Assembly: GCF_007556815.1 (NCBI RefSeq)
Contig: NZ_CP041745.1
Span: 4,076,001-4,140,000 of the forward strand
DNA from: Paraburkholderia megapolitana
GTDB lineage: Bacteria > Pseudomonadota > Gammaproteobacteria > Burkholderiales > Burkholderiaceae
DNA length: 64,000 nucleotides
Direction of reading: 5' to 3'
Shown here in pieces: positions 39,693 through 59,059 of this stretch. Below the pieces are notes generated by a model. It did no database searches. It saw only the letters and a list, made by a program, of their open reading frames with translations, and had not been told where the DNA came from. The stretch's first letter is position 1, and each line of letters starts with the position of its first letter. The position numbers were made by a program, and so were the translations under genes.

Positions 39693-40309
39693 GACAGCAA
39701 CTCCTCGATCTGGGCGACCGCGGCTTTCGTGATCAGTACTTTCTTGAAGTAGATCAGCGACAGCGGGTCGGCATAACGCGGCTCGACAACCGCCACGTGG
39801 GCGAGGTTGCGCGACGCGAGGTACAGGTTTTCGTCAACCGTGTCGGTAATGACCAGCACGGAATCGAGACCCATTGCCTTGAATTTTTCGGCCAGCAGCT
39901 TGGTCTTCGGCGCTTCGAGCGTCAGCTCGTCAACCACCGAGATACGGCCTTCACGGGCCAGCTGCGAGAAGATCGAGCAGAGACCTGCGCGATGCATCTT
40001 CTTGTTGACCTTGTGCGAGAAGTTTTCTTCCGGCGAATTCGGGAAGATACGGCCACCGCCGCGCCACAACGGGCTCGACGACATACCGGCACGGGCGCGG
40101 CCCGTACCCTTCTGGCGCCACGGCTTCTTGGTCGTGTGCTTGACCTGCTCACGGTCCTTCTGCGCGCGGTTGCCGCTACGGGCATTGGCCTGGTAGGCCA
40201 CCACGACCTGGTGAATCAGGGCTTCGTTGTAGTCACGGCCGAACACGACGTCCGACGCGCTGACTGCTGCGCCTTCCTGACCATTGGCGTTCAGGAGCTT
40301 AAGTTCCAT
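39689..40309 (-). CDS. rplD: 50S ribosomal protein L4
   Basis: This 206-residue tunnel protein has the long internal loop with [20 protein letters not shown] and [20 protein letters not shown], then the globular end with [19 protein letters not shown]. In E. coli L4 also represses its own operon through the S10 leader. The ATG overlaps the rplC stop by one base (TAATG). Confidence 0.99.
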   Translation of the reverse strand: MELKLLNANGQEGAAVSASDVVFGRDYNEALIHQVVVAYQANARSGNRAQKDREQVKHTTKKPWRQKGTGRARAGMSSSPLWRGGGRIFPNSPEENFSHKVNKKMHRAGLCSIFSQLAREGRISVVDELTLEAPKTKLLAEKFKAMGLDSVLVITDTVDENLYLASRNLAHVAVVEPRYADPLSLIYFKKVLITKAAVAQIEELLS

Positions 40310-40968
40310 TATTTCGCTCCTTTCACGGCACGCGTCTTCACGGCCGGCGTCACGAAGACCTTGCCGCCCTTCGCCCCCGGAACGGCACCGCGGACCAGCA
40401 ACAGCTTGCGGTCGGTGTCGATACGAGCGATTTCGAGGTTTTGTACCGTAACGGTGTCGTCACCCATGTGACCGGTCATGCGCTTACCCGGGAACACACG
40501 GCCCGGATCCTGCGCCATACCGATCGAACCCGGCACGTTGTGCGAGCGCGAGTTACCGTGCGAGGCACGGCCAGATGCGAAGTTGTGACGCTTGATGGTA
40601 CCGGCGTAGCCCTTACCGATCGACACGCCTTGCACGTCGACTTTCTGGCCCACTTCGAAGACATCGACGTCCACCACTGTGCCAGCCGACAACTCGGCTG
40701 CCTTAGCGGCATCGATCTGGAATTCCTTGAGGATTTCGCCTGCCTGAACACCGGCTTTGGCGAGATGACCTGCGAGCGGCTTCGTCACGCGTGAAGCACG
40801 GCGCGTACCGAACGCAACCTGAACAGCTGTGTAGCCGTCGGTTTCAACAGTCTTGATCTGCGTCACGCGGTTGTCGGACACGTCCAGCACGGTAACGGGA
40901 ATCGAATCCCCTTCAGCCGTGAAGATACGGGTCATGCCAACCTTGCGACCTACGAGTCCAAGGCTCAT
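40309..40968 (-). CDS. rplC: 50S ribosomal protein L3
   Basis: This 219-residue assembly-initiator protein starts [20 protein letters not shown] and contains the tip loop [20 protein letters not shown] and [20 protein letters not shown]. The Gln of [12 protein letters not shown] is the residue methylated in many bacteria. ATG 40968 is the family start; an ATG 12 bases upstream exists. A promoter-like sequence lies in the 198-bp spacer before it. Confidence 0.98.
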   Translation of the reverse strand: MSLGLVGRKVGMTRIFTAEGDSIPVTVLDVSDNRVTQIKTVETDGYTAVQVAFGTRRASRVTKPLAGHLAKAGVQAGEILKEFQIDAAKAAELSAGTVVDVDVFEVGQKVDVQGVSIGKGYAGTIKRHNFASGRASHGNSRSHNVPGSIGMAQDPGRVFPGKRMTGHMGDDTVTVQNLEIARIDTDRKLLLVRGAVPGAKGGKVFVTPAVKTRAVKGAK

Positions 40969-41088
40969 CGTTTTCTCCATTCCCGACTGCGATTGGTCGG
41001 GGCTAATTTACAAAATGCCGGCGCTCGGACCCGTGTTTAACCGGGAAATCACACCGACTTTTTTGCGCAAATGCGCGAAAAGCTTTGC

Positions 41089-41116
41089 ATTATAGCAGGC
41101 TTTTCGTTTTCCGCAA
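41089..41116 (-). promoter_or_regulatory. Promoter-like sequence between rpsJ and rplC
   Basis: On the minus strand TTGCGG (41116-41111) and a perfect TATAAT (41094-41089) are 16 bp apart, in the spacer between rpsJ and rplC. It would give a leader of about 115 nt before rplC. The architecture resembles the candidate spc promoter in this window. It could let rplC onwards be transcribed separately from rpsJ. Confidence 0.5.
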
Positions 41117-41166
41117 GCAATCAATGACTTAGCACTGCCCGATACCCCGGACAGTCTGTACAACCC

Positions 41167-41478
41167 TTATTGCAGCTTGATTTCGACGTCCACGCCAGCC
41201 GGCAGATCGAGCTTCATCAATGCGTCGACGGTCTTGTCCGTCGGATCGACGATGTCCATCAGGCGCTGGTGGGTACGAATTTCGAGCTGGTCACGCGACG
41301 TCTTGTTGACGTGCGGCGAGCGCAGAATGTCGAAGCGTTGAATACGCGTCGGCAGCGGCACCGGACCACGGACGATCGCGCCAGTGCGCTTGGCCGTATC
41401 GACGATTTCAGCAGCCGATTGATCGATCAGGCGATAGTCGAAAGCCTTCAGGCGAATACGGATTTTCTGGTTCGGCAT
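41167..41478 (-). CDS. rpsJ: 30S ribosomal protein S10 (NusE)
   Basis: This 103-residue head protein also acts with NusB in transcription antitermination. It starts [20 protein letters not shown] and has [20 protein letters not shown] and [20 protein letters not shown]. It lies downstream of tuf with a 134-bp spacer that contains hairpins, and is separated from rplC by a promoter-like spacer. Confidence 0.99.
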   Translation of the reverse strand: MPNQKIRIRLKAFDYRLIDQSAAEIVDTAKRTGAIVRGPVPLPTRIQRFDILRSPHVNKTSRDQLEIRTHQRLMDIVDPTDKTVDALMKLDLPAGVDVEIKLQ

Positions 41479-41501
41479 GACAATTCCTTGAAAAGAGCGA
41501 G

Positions 41502-41571
41502 GCGGTCTTGCACCGCCGGATTAAAAAAGAACGTAGGACCGGGCACCCTCCGCGGAGGCGGGCACCCGGTC
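41502..41571 (-). promoter_or_regulatory. Hairpins in the tuf-rpsJ spacer
   Basis: Two structures lie before rpsJ on the minus strand. One is an imperfect stem GGACCGGG/CCCGGTCC with an inner CCTCC/GGAGG arm, followed 7 bases later by six T. The other is a perfect GGCGGT/ACCGCC hairpin about 25 bp before the rpsJ start. They could act as partial terminator and S10 leader elements; the U-tract is too far from the first stem for a standard terminator. Confidence 0.4.
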
Positions 41572-41612
41572 CCGGGCACCTTTACTGCAACTACAACAGC
41601 AAGCCCGCGATT

Positions 41613-42803
41613 TTACTCGAGGATCTTGGCAACGACACCAGCGCCGACGGTACGGCCACCTTCGCGGATAGCGAAGCGCAGACCTTCTTCCATGGCGATC
41701 GGGTTGATCAGCTTCACCGTGATCGTCACGTTGTCGCCCGGCATCACCATTTCCTTGTCCTTCGGCAGCTCGATCGAGCCCGTCACGTCCGTCGTACGGA
41801 AGTAGAACTGCGGACGGTAGTTGTTGAAGAACGGCGTATGACGGCCGCCTTCATCCTTGCTCAGCACGTACACTTCGGCCGTGAAGTGCGTGTGCGGGTT
41901 GATCGAACCCGGCTTGGCCAGCACCTGGCCACGCTCCACGTCTTCACGCTTCGTGCCGCGCAGCAGGATACCCACGTTGTCGCCCGCCTGACCCTGGTCG
42001 AGCAGCTTGCGGAACATTTCCACGCCCGTGCACGTCGTCTTCACCGTCGGCTTGATCCCGACGATTTCGATTTCTTCGCCGACCTTCACCACGCCGCGCT
42101 CAACCCGGCCCGTCACCACCGTACCGCGACCCGAGATCGAGAACACGTCTTCCACCGGCATCAGGAATGCGCCGTCCACTGCGCGCTCCGGCGTCGGGAT
42201 GTACGTGTCCAGTGCGTCGGCCAGGTTCATGATCGCCACTTCACCCAGTTCGCCCTTGTCGCCTTCCAGCGCCAGCTTGGCCGAACCCTTGATGATCGGC
42301 GTGTCGTCGCCCGGGAAGTCGTACTTCGACAGAAGTTCGCGAACTTCCATTTCCACCAGCTCCAGCAGCTCGGCGTCGTCCACCATGTCGCACTTGTTCA
42401 GGAACACGATGATGTACGGCACACCGACCTGACGCGCCAGCAGGATGTGCTCACGCGTTTGCGGCATCGGGCCGTCAGCGGCCGAGCACACCAGGATTGC
42501 GCCGTCCATCTGCGCTGCGCCCGTGATCATGTTCTTCACATAGTCAGCGTGGCCCGGGCAGTCAACGTGCGCGTAGTGGCGGTTCGCCGTTTCGTACTCC
42601 ACGTGCGCCGTGTTGATCGTGATACCGCGCGCCTTTTCTTCCGGCGCTGCGTCGATCTGGTCGTACGCCTTCGCTTCGCCGCCGAACTTCGCGGTCAGCA
42701 CCGTCGTGATCGCTGCCGTCAGCGTGGTCTTGCCGTGGTCAACGTGACCGATCGTGCCAACGTTCACGTGCGGCTTCGTCCGTTCGAATTTACCTTTTGC
42801 CAT
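41613..42803 (-). CDS. tuf: Elongation factor Tu (copy in the str operon)
   Basis: This 396-residue GTPase delivers aminoacyl-tRNA to the ribosome. G1 is GHVDHGKTT (19-27), followed by [14 protein letters not shown] in switch I, G3 [13 protein letters not shown]4 NKCDMVDD and G5 GSAKLAL. Domains II and III follow, with VGDEVEIVG-type ([10 protein letters not shown]) and [15 protein letters not shown]. The encoded protein is the same as that of the second copy at 60.8-61.9 kb. It lies 48 bp after fusA. Confidence 0.99.
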   Translation of the reverse strand: MAKGKFERTKPHVNVGTIGHVDHGKTTLTAAITTVLTAKFGGEAKAYDQIDAAPEEKARGITINTAHVEYETANRHYAHVDCPGHADYVKNMITGAAQMDGAILVCSAADGPMPQTREHILLARQVGVPYIIVFLNKCDMVDDAELLELVEMEVRELLSKYDFPGDDTPIIKGSAKLALEGDKGELGEVAIMNLADALDTYIPTPERAVDGAFLMPVEDVFSISGRGTVVTGRVERGVVKVGEEIEIVGIKPTVKTTCTGVEMFRKLLDQGQAGDNVGILLRGTKREDVERGQVLAKPGSINPHTHFTAEVYVLSKDEGGRHTPFFNNYRPQFYFRTTDVTGSIELPKDKEMVMPGDNVTITVKLINPIAMEEGLRFAIREGGRTVGAGVVAKILE

Positions 42804-42851
42804 GATTCTCTTCTTTCAAAAATGTTGATCGATTGATGACTTGCCGCGCGA

Positions 42852-44954
<2,103 letters not shown>

Positions 44955-45012
44955 TTTGATCCTCTATGGGGGTTGGCGCGCGGGACATGAATCCCTGCGC
45001 GCCCTAACACAA

Positions 45013-45043
45013 ACGGGCGAGGCGCTTTAAAGCGCACCCGCCC
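45013..45043 (-). promoter_or_regulatory. Hairpin in the rpsG-fusA spacer
   Basis: An inverted repeat CGGGCG...CGCCCG encloses a second stem GCGCTTTAAAGCGC. It is followed on the minus strand by TTTGTGTT, only a weak U-tract. It may be a processing or attenuation site between rpsG and fusA. Confidence 0.4.
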
Positions 45044-45078
45044 GGAATTTCTTTCCGCTTGACCCGGGGTCGGGACGC

Positions 45079-45549
45079 TTAGAAACGGAAATGCGAGAAC
45101 GCCTTGTTGGCTTCTGCCATCCGGTGGACTTCGTCGCGCTTCTTCATCGCGCCGCCGCGGCCTTCAGCAGCCTCGGACAGTTCACCAGCCAGGCGCAGGG
45201 CCATGGACTTCTCGCTACGCTTTTTCGCAGCCTCACGCAGCCAACGCATCGCCAATGCCATACGACGCGACGGGCGCACTTCGACCGGAACCTGGTAGTT
45301 CGCACCACCAACGCGACGGCTCTTCACTTCGACCACCGGCTTCACGTTGTTGAGCGCTACCGTGAACACTTCCAGCGGGTCCTTGCCACCCTTGGTCTGG
45401 ATCTGTTCAAAAGCGCCGTACACGATACGCTCGGCAACCGACTTCTTGCCGGAGAGCATCAGTACGTTCATGAATTTTGCTACATCAACGTTACCGAACT
45501 TCGGATCCGGCAACACTTCCCGCTTGGGGACTTCGCGACGACGCGGCAT
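45079..45549 (-). CDS. rpsG: 30S ribosomal protein S7
   Basis: This 156-residue protein nucleates assembly of the 16S 3' domain and contacts E-site tRNA. It has [60 protein letters not shown] and [20 protein letters not shown]. In E. coli S7 represses the str genes from a site in the rpsL-rpsG spacer; here that spacer is 197 bp and contains a small perfect hairpin (45709-45723). Confidence 0.99.
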   Translation of the reverse strand: MPRRREVPKREVLPDPKFGNVDVAKFMNVLMLSGKKSVAERIVYGAFEQIQTKGGKDPLEVFTVALNNVKPVVEVKSRRVGGANYQVPVEVRPSRRMALAMRWLREAAKKRSEKSMALRLAGELSEAAEGRGGAMKKRDEVHRMAEANKAFSHFRF

Positions 45550-45746
45550 GTTTCTTCCTTTAACTTTTCAGTTGGAACCGTGCCTTTCTGGCACCTGGCC
45601 CCGCGGTCACCAACTAACCCGATCCATCTTTTACGACTAACCAGCCCGGTCGGGTGACCACTTACTCGACAGCACCGGCGAATCCGGCACCACCGCCATT
45701 ACCGCCCTTTCAGGCGACCTGAACCCTGTTACTGCTGACCGGCTGC

Positions 45747-46127
45747 TTACTTGCCGGCCTTGGCGCGCTTCGCACCGTACTTCGAGCGAGCTTGCTTACG
45801 ATCCTTGACGCCCTGGGTATCCAGCGAGCCACGAACCATGTGATATCGCACACCCGGCAAATCCTTCACGCGGCCGCCGCGGATCAGCACAACCGAGTGT
45901 TCCTGCAGGTTGTGGCCTTCACCGCCGATGTACGAAATAACTTCGAAGCCGTTCGTCAGACGAACCTTGGCGACCTTACGGAGCGCCGAGTTAGGCTTCT
46001 TCGGCGTCGTCGTGTACACGCGGGTGCACACGCCACGACGCTGGGGGCAGTCCTGCAAGGCCGGGCTCTTGCTCTTCACAGTTTCTGAAGCGCGGCCTTT
46101 GCGAACCAGTTGATTGATGGTTGGCAT
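45747..46127 (-). CDS. rpsL: 30S ribosomal protein S12
   Basis: This 126-residue decoding-centre protein starts [20 protein letters not shown] and contains [20 protein letters not shown] with Lys43 and, later, [17 protein letters not shown] with the second conserved Lys. These are the unmodified sequences of streptomycin-sensitive strains. It is the first gene of the str operon. Confidence 0.99.
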   Translation of the reverse strand: MPTINQLVRKGRASETVKSKSPALQDCPQRRGVCTRVYTTTPKKPNSALRKVAKVRLTNGFEVISYIGGEGHNLQEHSVVLIRGGRVKDLPGVRYHMVRGSLDTQGVKDRKQARSKYGAKRAKAGK

Positions 46128-46275
46128 TGTTTATTCCTGAAATTGAACAAAATCGATGCAACTGTTTCTGGGCAAAGCAGAAATGGAGAGCATCGAAAAC
46201 TTCCAAACTCCCGTATCCAAGCCGCAACCGACGCACGAAAGACGTGCGCGGGCAAGCCAAAATCCGGAACCTAGC

Positions 46276-46305
46276 ATGATATTCTGGAAATACCAACTGA
46301 GTCAA
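46276..46305 (-). promoter_or_regulatory. Candidate promoter of the str operon (rpsL)
   Basis: On the minus strand TTGACT (46305-46300) and TATCAT (46281-46276) are 18 bp apart, about 150 bp upstream of rpsL. It lies just after the recQ stop codon and is the best hexamer pair in this 208-bp spacer. Confidence 0.6.
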
Positions 46306-46335
46306 CAGCTTGCGAGGGTTTGGAGAGGGGTGTAG

Positions 46336-48183
<1,848 letters not shown>

Positions 48184-48289
48184 TGAGATCGGGAAGAGAC
48201 GGCGGGGCGGACTGACGAATTTTACCAACGCATCCGGCCCGTGCCCGCATTTCTCGCAGACATTAGCCGTTCGGTCGGTTGAAAGGGCG

Positions 48290-48319
48290 AAAAAAAACCG
48301 CCCAGTCGAAACTGGGCGG
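48290..48319 (-). terminator. Rho-independent terminator of the rpoBC operon
   Basis: On the minus strand a perfect CCGCCCAGT/ACTGGGCGG stem with a TTCG-type tetraloop is followed by eight T. It lies about 40 bp after the rpoC stop. Confidence 0.95.
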
Positions 48320-48360
48320 CTCGATCGGTTTGCAGGCCAGGCGGCTTGCGCCGCCAGGTC

Positions 48361-51300
48361 TTACTCGCCGGAGTGTTGCTGTTCGGCTGCCGGGGTTTCC
48401 GGCGTACCGAATTCGAAGGCCTCTTCGGCCGCGATCTGATCGAAACGCTCGCGGTCGGACAGTTCCTTGCTCTTGCGCGCCTTGTGGAACGCGAGACCCG
48501 TACCAGCCGGAATCAGACGACCGACGATCACGTTTTCCTTCAGCCCGCGCAGATCGTCGCGCTTGCCCATGATCGCCGCTTCGGTCAGCACGCGGGTCGT
48601 TTCCTGGAACGACGCCGCTGAGATGAACGAATCGGTCGACAGCGACGCCTTCGTGATACCGAGCAGCACGTTTTCGTACGTCGCCGGACGCTTGTCTTCC
48701 GCGATCATCCGGTCGTTCTCGTCGAGCATGTCCGACCGCTCGACCTGTTCGCCCGGAATGAAGCGCGTATCGCCGTTGTCCGAAATCTGCACACGACGCA
48801 GCATCTGACGCACGATCACTTCAATGTGCTTGTCGTTGATCTTCACGCCCTGCAGACGGTACACGTCCTGCACTTCGTCCACGATGTAGCGCGACAGCGC
48901 CTCGACGCCCTGCAAACGCAGGATGTCGTGCGGATCGGCCGGTCCGTCGACAATCATTTCGCCCTTGTTGACGACCTGACCATCGTGCACCAGAACCTGC
49001 TTTTCCTTCGCGATCAGGAACTCGTGCTGTTCGCCTTCGAGGTCCGTGATAACGAGACGCTGCTTGCCCTTCGTGTCCTTACCGAACGACGTCGTACCCG
49101 TGACCTCCGCGAGAATGCCGGCGTCCTTCGGCGAACGTGCTTCGAACAGTTCGGCCACGCGCGGCAGACCACCGGTAATGTCACGCGTCTTCTGCGATTC
49201 AGTCGGAATACGTGCGAGCACTTCACCGACCTGCACCTGCTGACCGTCCTTCACGGTGATCAGCGCGCCGACCTGGAAGCCGATCTGCACCGAATGCTCG
49301 GTGTTCGGGATCTTCACTTCCTCGCCGGCCGCGTCGAGCAGCTTCACCTGCGGACGCACGCTCTTCGAAGCCTGCGAACCGCGGCGCTTCACGTCGATCA
49401 CGACGAGCGTCGAAAGCCCCGTCACGTCGTCGATCTGCTTTGCCACCGTCACGCCTTCTTCGACGTTTTCGAACTTCACCGTACCACCGTACTCGGTGAT
49501 GATCGGACGCGTCATCGGATCCCACGTCGAGAGTTGCGTACCGGCCTTGATCTGCGCACCGTCCAGCTGCAGCAGCGTCGCGCCGTACGGCACCTTGTGA
49601 CGTTCACGCTCACGGCCGTGGTCGTCGGTGATCATCGCTTCGCCCGAACGCGAGATGACGATCTGCTCGCCCTTCGCGTTGGTGACGTAACGCATCGTCG
49701 ACGTGAAACGCACCGTACCGTTCGACTTGGCTTCAACCGACGAAGCCACTGCCGCACGCGATGCCGCACCGCCGATGTGGAACGTCCGCATCGTCAACTG
49801 GGTACCCGGTTCGCCGATGGACTGAGCAGCGATCACGCCCACTGCTTCGCCGACGTTGACCGACGAGCCGCGGCCGAGGTCGCGGCCGTAGCACGCGGCG
49901 CACAGGCCGTAACGCGTTTCGCAGGTGAGCGGCGTACGTACGCGCACTTCGTCGATGCCGAGGCGTTCGATTTCTTCGACCGCATCTTCATCGAGCAGCG
50001 TGCCCGATTCGTACAGCGTTTCCTGCGATTCCGGGTTGACGACGTCCGCCACCGCAACGCGGCCGAGAATCCGGTCACGCAGTGCTTCGACGACTTCACC
50101 GCCTTCGACGAGTGCCTTCATCGCCACGCCGTTCGACGTGCCGCAATCGTCTTCGACCACCACGAGATCCTGCGTGACGTCGACGAGACGACGCGTCAGG
50201 TAACCCGAGTTCGCCGTCTTCAGTGCCGTATCAGCCAGACCCTTACGTGCACCGTGGGTCGAGATGAAGTACTGCAACACGTTCAGGCCTTCGCGGAAGT
50301 TCGCCGTAATCGGCGTCTCGATGATCGAGCCGTCCGGCTTCGCCATCAGGCCACGCATACCGGCCAGCTGACGAATCTGGACTGCGGAACCGCGCGCGCC
50401 CGAGTCGGCCATCATGTAGATCGAGTTGAACGACTCTTGACGCGTTTCCTTGCCGTCGCGATCGACCACCGGCTCCGTCGACAGCTGTTCCATCATCGCC
50501 TTGCCGACCGCTTCCGACGTTGCCGACCAGATGTCGACCACGTTGTTGTAGCGCTCTTGCGACGTGACGAGACCCGACATGTACTGACGGTCGTATTCCT
50601 TCACCTTCTTCGCGGCGTCGCCAACGATCGTTTCCTTCTGCGGCGGCACGAGCATGTCGTCGACGCAGATCGAAATACCGGCGCGCGTAGCAAGGCGGAA
50701 GCCCGACTGCATCAGCTGGTCGGCGAAGATCACCGTTTCGCGCAGACCGCACTTGCGGAATGCCGTGTTGATCAGACGCGAAATTTCCTTCTTCTTCAGC
50801 GGCTTGTTCAGCACCGTGAACGGCAGTCCCGGCGGCAGAATTTCCGACAGGATCGCGCGGCCGACGGTCGTCGCGAACAGCGAGATCTTCGGCACGAACT
50901 GCGGTGCGCCTTCCGACGTGTCTTCGTTGCGGACCATTTCGGTGATCCGCACGTTGACGCGCGATGCGAGCTCGACTTCCTTGTTCTCGTACGCACGCAG
51001 TGCTTCCGACACGCCCGTGAACGACAGGCCTTCGCCCTTCGCATTCACGGCTTCACGCGTCGCGTAGTACAGGCCGAGCACGATATCCTGCGACGGCACG
51101 ATCGACGGATCGCCGTTGGCCGGGAACAGGACGTTGTTCGACGCCAGCATCAGCGTGCGTGCTTCCATCTGCGCTTCGAGCGACAGCGGAACGTGAACAG
51201 CCATCTGGTCACCGTCGAAGTCGGCGTTGAACGCCGCGCAAACGAGCGGATGCAGCTGGATCGCCTTGCCTTCGATCAGCACCGGCTCGAAAGCCTGAAT

Positions 51301-52599
51301 GCCAAGACGGTGCAGCGTCGGCGCGCGGTTCAGCATGACCGGATGTTCGCGAATGACTTCTTCGAGAATGTCCCACACCACCGGCGTCTGGTTCTCGACT
51401 TCCTTCTTCGCAGCCTTGATGGTGGTAGCGACACCCATCACTTCGAGCTTGTTGAAGATGAACGGCTTGAACAGTTCGAGCGCCATCAGCTTCGGCAGAC
51501 CGCACTGATGCAGCTTGAGCGTCGGGCCGACCACGATGACCGAACGGCCCGAGTAGTCGACGCGCTTGCCCAGCAGGTTCTGACGGAACCGGCCGCCCTT
51601 ACCCTTGATCATGTCGGCGAGCGACTTCAGCGGACGCTTGTTCGCGCCCGTCATCGCCTTGCCGCGACGACCGTTGTCGAGCAGTGAGTCGACGGCTTCC
51701 TGCAGCATCCGCTTTTCGTTGCGGACGATGATTTCAGGCGCCTTCAGTTCGAGCAGACGCTTCAACCGGTTGTTACGGTTGATCACGCGGCGATACAGGT
51801 CGTTCAGGTCCGACGTCGCGAAACGGCCGCCGTCGAGCGGCACGAGCGGACGCAGTTCCGGCGGCAGCACCGGCAGCACTTCGAGCACCATCCAGTCAGG
51901 CTTGATGCCCGAACGCTGGAATGCCTCGAGCACCTTCAGGCGCTTCGCGTACTTCTTGATCTTCGCTTCCGAACCCGTGTTCTTGAGTTCGGTGCGCAGC
52001 ATCTCGACCTGTTCGTCGATGTTGATCGCACGCAGCAGCTCGCGCACGCCTTCCGCGCCCATCTCGGCGCGGAATTCGTCACCGTACTCTTCGACCTTGT
52101 TGTAGTAATCCTCTTCGGTCATGATCTGCCGCGCTTTCAGCGGCGTCATGCCCGGATCGATCACTACGTATGCTTCGAAGTACAGCACGCGTTCGATGTC
52201 GCGCAGCGTCATGTCGAGCACCATGCCCAGACGCGACGGCAGCGACTTCAGGAACCAGATGTGCGCAACCGGCGAGGCCAGTTCGATGTGGCCCATCCGT
52301 TCGCGACGCACCTTGGCGAGCGTCACTTCGACGCCGCACTTTTCGCAGATCACGCCGCGGTGCTTCAGACGCTTGTATTTACCGCACAGACATTCGTAGT
52401 CCTTGATCGGCCCGAAGATCTTCGCGCAGAACAGACCATCGCGTTCCGGCTTGAACGTACGGTAGTTGATCGTTTCCGGCTTCTTCACCTCACCGAACGA
52501 CCACGAACGGATCTTGTCTGGCGAGGCCAGACCGATCTTGATCGCGTCAAACACTTCAGGTTGTTGGACTTGCTTGAATAGATCGAGCAGAGCTTTCAT
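48361..52599 (-). CDS. rpoC: RNA polymerase beta-prime subunit
   Basis: This 1412-residue catalytic subunit has the N-terminal zinc-binding cysteines at 70, 72, 85 and 88 ([19 protein letters not shown]). The active-site NADFDGD is at 458-464, so the Mg-binding aspartates fall at the same numbers as in E. coli (460, 462, 464). The second cysteine cluster is [19 protein letters not shown], and the trigger loop region reads [20 protein letters not shown]. It follows rpoB by 21 bp. Confidence 0.99.
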   Translation of the reverse strand: MKALLDLFKQVQQPEVFDAIKIGLASPDKIRSWSFGEVKKPETINYRTFKPERDGLFCAKIFGPIKDYECLCGKYKRLKHRGVICEKCGVEVTLAKVRRERMGHIELASPVAHIWFLKSLPSRLGMVLDMTLRDIERVLYFEAYVVIDPGMTPLKARQIMTEEDYYNKVEEYGDEFRAEMGAEGVRELLRAINIDEQVEMLRTELKNTGSEAKIKKYAKRLKVLEAFQRSGIKPDWMVLEVLPVLPPELRPLVPLDGGRFATSDLNDLYRRVINRNNRLKRLLELKAPEIIVRNEKRMLQEAVDSLLDNGRRGKAMTGANKRPLKSLADMIKGKGGRFRQNLLGKRVDYSGRSVIVVGPTLKLHQCGLPKLMALELFKPFIFNKLEVMGVATTIKAAKKEVENQTPVVWDILEEVIREHPVMLNRAPTLHRLGIQAFEPVLIEGKAIQLHPLVCAAFNADFDGDQMAVHVPLSLEAQMEARTLMLASNNVLFPANGDPSIVPSQDIVLGLYYATREAVNAKGEGLSFTGVSEALRAYENKEVELASRVNVRITEMVRNEDTSEGAPQFVPKISLFATTVGRAILSEILPPGLPFTVLNKPLKKKEISRLINTAFRKCGLRETVIFADQLMQSGFRLATRAGISICVDDMLVPPQKETIVGDAAKKVKEYDRQYMSGLVTSQERYNNVVDIWSATSEAVGKAMMEQLSTEPVVDRDGKETRQESFNSIYMMADSGARGSAVQIRQLAGMRGLMAKPDGSIIETPITANFREGLNVLQYFISTHGARKGLADTALKTANSGYLTRRLVDVTQDLVVVEDDCGTSNGVAMKALVEGGEVVEALRDRILGRVAVADVVNPESQETLYESGTLLDEDAVEEIERLGIDEVRVRTPLTCETRYGLCAACYGRDLGRGSSVNVGEAVGVIAAQSIGEPGTQLTMRTFHIGGAASRAAVASSVEAKSNGTVRFTSTMRYVTNAKGEQIVISRSGEAMITDDHGRERERHKVPYGATLLQLDGAQIKAGTQLSTWDPMTRPIITEYGGTVKFENVEEGVTVAKQIDDVTGLSTLVVIDVKRRGSQASKSVRPQVKLLDAAGEEVKIPNTEHSVQIGFQVGALITVKDGQQVQVGEVLARIPTESQKTRDITGGLPRVAELFEARSPKDAGILAEVTGTTSFGKDTKGKQRLVITDLEGEQHEFLIAKEKQVLVHDGQVVNKGEMIVDGPADPHDILRLQGVEALSRYIVDEVQDVYRLQGVKINDKHIEVIVRQMLRRVQISDNGDTRFIPGEQVERSDMLDENDRMIAEDKRPATYENVLLGITKASLSTDSFISAASFQETTRVLTEAAIMGKRDDLRGLKENVIVGRLIPAGTGLAFHKARKSKELSDRERFDQIAAEEAFEFGTPETPAAEQQHSGE

Positions 52600-52620
52600 T
52601 GCTTTCTCTCCGTAGTCCGA

Positions 52621-56727
<4,107 letters not shown>

Positions 56728-57046
56728 ACGATCTCCGAATCACGGCGGGCATTGTTGTCGAGGCAGGATACCTGGATGAGACAACCCGAGTGTTCACCGA
56801 CTGAGACCCGATGGCCGTCCGATGGCCTGAACGAGCCTAAAAGCTTGGTGGTTGGCCGCTACCAACCGCTGGCTGACGGCAGCGGATGCCTATGTTGCCC
56901 GCTGCCCGACCAAACTTGCCTTCTGCAGTCGCTTCAGAAGACAAAGAGAAACGCCGGTCGACATTACCGAAAGACGATTCTCTTTGGCTTCTGGGGCCTC
57001 CGTTATTGCCGATACGACCCTGCAAAAACGTAGTCCCCACAAAGCA
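56728..57046 (-). other. rplL-rpoB spacer without a gene
   Basis: This stretch of about 320 bp before rpoB holds no convincing gene in any frame and no promoter that I can defend. It is the expected long leader between the ribosomal-protein and polymerase parts of the operon, which in E. coli carries an attenuator and an RNase III site. Confidence 0.5.
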
Positions 57047-57079
57047 CAAAAAGGCCGGCGGTGGAAAACCGCCAGCCTT
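57047..57079 (-). terminator. Attenuator-like terminator between rplL and rpoB
   Basis: On the minus strand a GGCGGT/ACCGCC stem with a 5-base loop extends, after one mismatch, through AAGGC/GCCTT into TTTTTG. It lies about 20 bp after the rplL stop. As polymerase genes follow, partial termination is expected. Confidence 0.75.
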
Positions 57080-57097
57080 CGCGCAGCACGCTGAAAC

Positions 57098-57472
57098 TTA
57101 CTTGATTTCAGCCTTCGCGCCAGCTTCTTCCAGCTTCTTCTTGGCTTCTTCAGCTGCAGCCTTCGGTACCGCTTCCTTCACAGGCTTCGGTGCACCGTCG
57201 ACCAGGTCCTTCGCTTCCTTCAGGCCGAGACCCGTCAGTTCGCGAACAGCCTTAATGACCGAAACCTTGTTCGCGCCGACTTCCGTCAGGTTGACCGTGA
57301 ATTCGGTTTGCTCTTCAGCAACGGCTGCTGCGCCGCCGCCTGCCGGGCCTGCCACTGCAACAGCAGCTGCCGACACGCCAAACTTTTCTTCGAACGCCTT
57401 GACCAGCTCGTTCAGTTCCAGAACCGACATCGAGCCTACGGCTTCGAGGATGTCTTCTTTTGCGATTGCCAT
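57098..57472 (-). CDS. rplL: 50S ribosomal protein L7/L12
   Basis: This 124-residue stalk protein has an N-terminal dimerisation helix ([20 protein letters not shown]), an Ala/Gly/Pro hinge at about residues 38-52 and the C-terminal factor-binding domain [20 protein letters not shown] and [20 protein letters not shown]. It lies 81 bp after rplJ. Present in four or more copies per ribosome, it is expected to be highly expressed. Confidence 0.99.
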   Translation of the reverse strand: MAIAKEDILEAVGSMSVLELNELVKAFEEKFGVSAAAVAVAGPAGGGAAAVAEEQTEFTVNLTEVGANKVSVIKAVRELTGLGLKEAKDLVDGAPKPVKEAVPKAAAEEAKKKLEEAGAKAEIK

Positions 57473-57553
57473 TTGAAATACTCCTAAATTGAATTCGGAT
57501 ACAGCTAGCGATCGATTACGCTCAACCGATGTGCGTCACGCACTGCCTGAAAT

Positions 57554-58057
57554 TCAGGCAGCTTCGGCTTCTTCGCCCTTCTTCGCGGCCAGTGCGCCAA
57601 GAGCGCGCGCGAAGCCGGAGACGGGTGCCTGCATAACGAACAGCAGCTTGGAGAGCAGTTCCTCGCGGCTCGGGATGGAAGCCAGCGCTTGCACGCCCGC
57701 CTTGTCCATCACGTTGCCTTCGTAGGAACCGGCCTTGATGATCAACTTGTCATTGCTCTTGCTAAAGTCATTGACGACCTTCGCAGCAGCAATTGCATCT
57801 TCAGAGATGCCGTAGATCAGAGGACCGGTCATCTGCTCAGCCAGCGGAGCAAACGGGGTACCTTCAACAGCGCGACGCGCCAGCGTGTTTTTCAACACGC
57901 GCAGATACACCTGTTGCTCGCGCGCTTTCGCGCGCAGCTTGGTCAGATCGCCAACCGCGATTCCACGATATTCGGCCAGAACGACGGTCTGGGCTTTCGC
58001 GACTTGCGCGGCAACCTCAGCGACGACGGCCTGCTTACTTTCTTTGTTGAGTGGCAC
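57554..58057 (-). CDS. rplJ: 50S ribosomal protein L10 (GTG start)
   Basis: This 167-residue stalk base protein binds L11 and the L7/L12 dimers. It reads [60 protein letters not shown] and a C-terminal L12-binding helix. GTG 58057 is called as the start because GGAGG lies 7 bases before it and the protein then has the family length. The frame runs back to 58174 with unlike residues. Confidence 0.97.
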   Translation of the reverse strand: MPLNKESKQAVVAEVAAQVAKAQTVVLAEYRGIAVGDLTKLRAKAREQQVYLRVLKNTLARRAVEGTPFAPLAEQMTGPLIYGISEDAIAAAKVVNDFSKSNDKLIIKAGSYEGNVMDKAGVQALASIPSREELLSKLLFVMQAPVSGFARALGALAAKKGEEAEAA

Positions 58058-58360
58058 GGTTAACCTCCAGATTCGATACACGCAGCGGATGCTTTGCATA
58101 TCGCATTCAACAACGGCGTCCGACCAGTCAGGAGCATTTCGACCGCCTGCTAACCGCATTGCTGCGGGTACCAAACGGCTTCAGCACTACAAAACCATTT
58201 CGGGTTCGCCATCTGCGTTGGCTTTGCATTAAGAGAACACCTGCCTGCTGCGTTCCCGCCAACGGTCTTTGACAACCGGTCGTTCGATGCACACTGCCAT
58301 CTCGCGACCGCCCAAAGCCCTTAAAAACCGCCTCGACTCGCGTCGAAGCGATCAGTTCTT
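58058..58360 (-). promoter_or_regulatory. rplJ leader region
   Basis: This 303-bp spacer between rplA and rplJ holds no gene. In many bacteria the equivalent leader folds into the binding site of the L10-L12 complex and controls rplJL translation. I infer the same role here from position and length; I did not establish the fold. Confidence 0.4.
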
Positions 58361-59059
58361 TTACTGTGCTGTGAGCGATGCCTGGTCGACGCGTACGCCG
58401 ACACCCATCGTGCTCGACAACGCGACCTTACGCAGGTACACACCCTTGCTCGTTGCCGGCTTCGCTTTTTGCAGCGCTTCGACGAGAGCATTCAGGTTGC
58501 TGCGCAGCGCCGTTGCTTCGAACGAAGCACGACCGATGGTGGCGTGGATGATCCCGGCCTTGTCGACACGGAACTGCACCTGACCAGCCTTGGCGTTCTT
58601 CACAGCGGTTGCGACGTCCGGCGTCACGGTACCGACCTTCGGATTCGGCATCAAACCGCGCGGGCCGAGGATCTGACCCAGCGTACCGACCACGCGCATC
58701 GTGTCCGGCGAAGCGATCACGACGTCGAAGTTCAGGTTACCGGCCTTGACCTGTTCAGCCAGGTCTTCCATACCGACGATTTCCGCGCCGGCTGCACGAG
58801 CTTGTTCAGCCTTTTCGCCCTGAGCGAACACGGCGACGCGCACCGACTTGCCGGTACCGGCAGGCAGCACGACCGAGCCGCGAACGACCTGGTCCGACTT
58901 CTTCGCATCGATGCCGAGTTGCACAGCAACGTCGATCGATTCGTTGAATTTCGCGTTCGCGCACTCTTTGACGAGCGTCAGCGCTTCGTCGATTGCGTAG
59001 AGCTTCTGGGCATCGATCTTCGATGCGAAAGCTTGCAGACGCTTAGAAAGCTTGGCCAT
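58361..59059 (-). CDS. rplA: 50S ribosomal protein L1
   Basis: This 232-residue protein of the mobile L1 stalk has [60 protein letters not shown] and [20 protein letters not shown]. In E. coli L1 also represses the rplK-rplA pair. It follows rplK with no gap. Confidence 0.99.
   Translation of the reverse strand: MAKLSKRLQAFASKIDAQKLYAIDEALTLVKECANAKFNESIDVAVQLGIDAKKSDQVVRGSVVLPAGTGKSVRVAVFAQGEKAEQARAAGAEIVGMEDLAEQVKAGNLNFDVVIASPDTMRVVGTLGQILGPRGLMPNPKVGTVTPDVATAVKNAKAGQVQFRVDKAGIIHATIGRASFEATALRSNLNALVEALQKAKPATSKGVYLRKVALSSTMGVGVRVDQASLTAQ

Noticed and set aside
48826..51687. Open frame of about 950 codons antisense to rpoC
   Set aside because: It is an artefact of codon bias in rpoC; it has no family motif and no ribosome-binding site worth noting.
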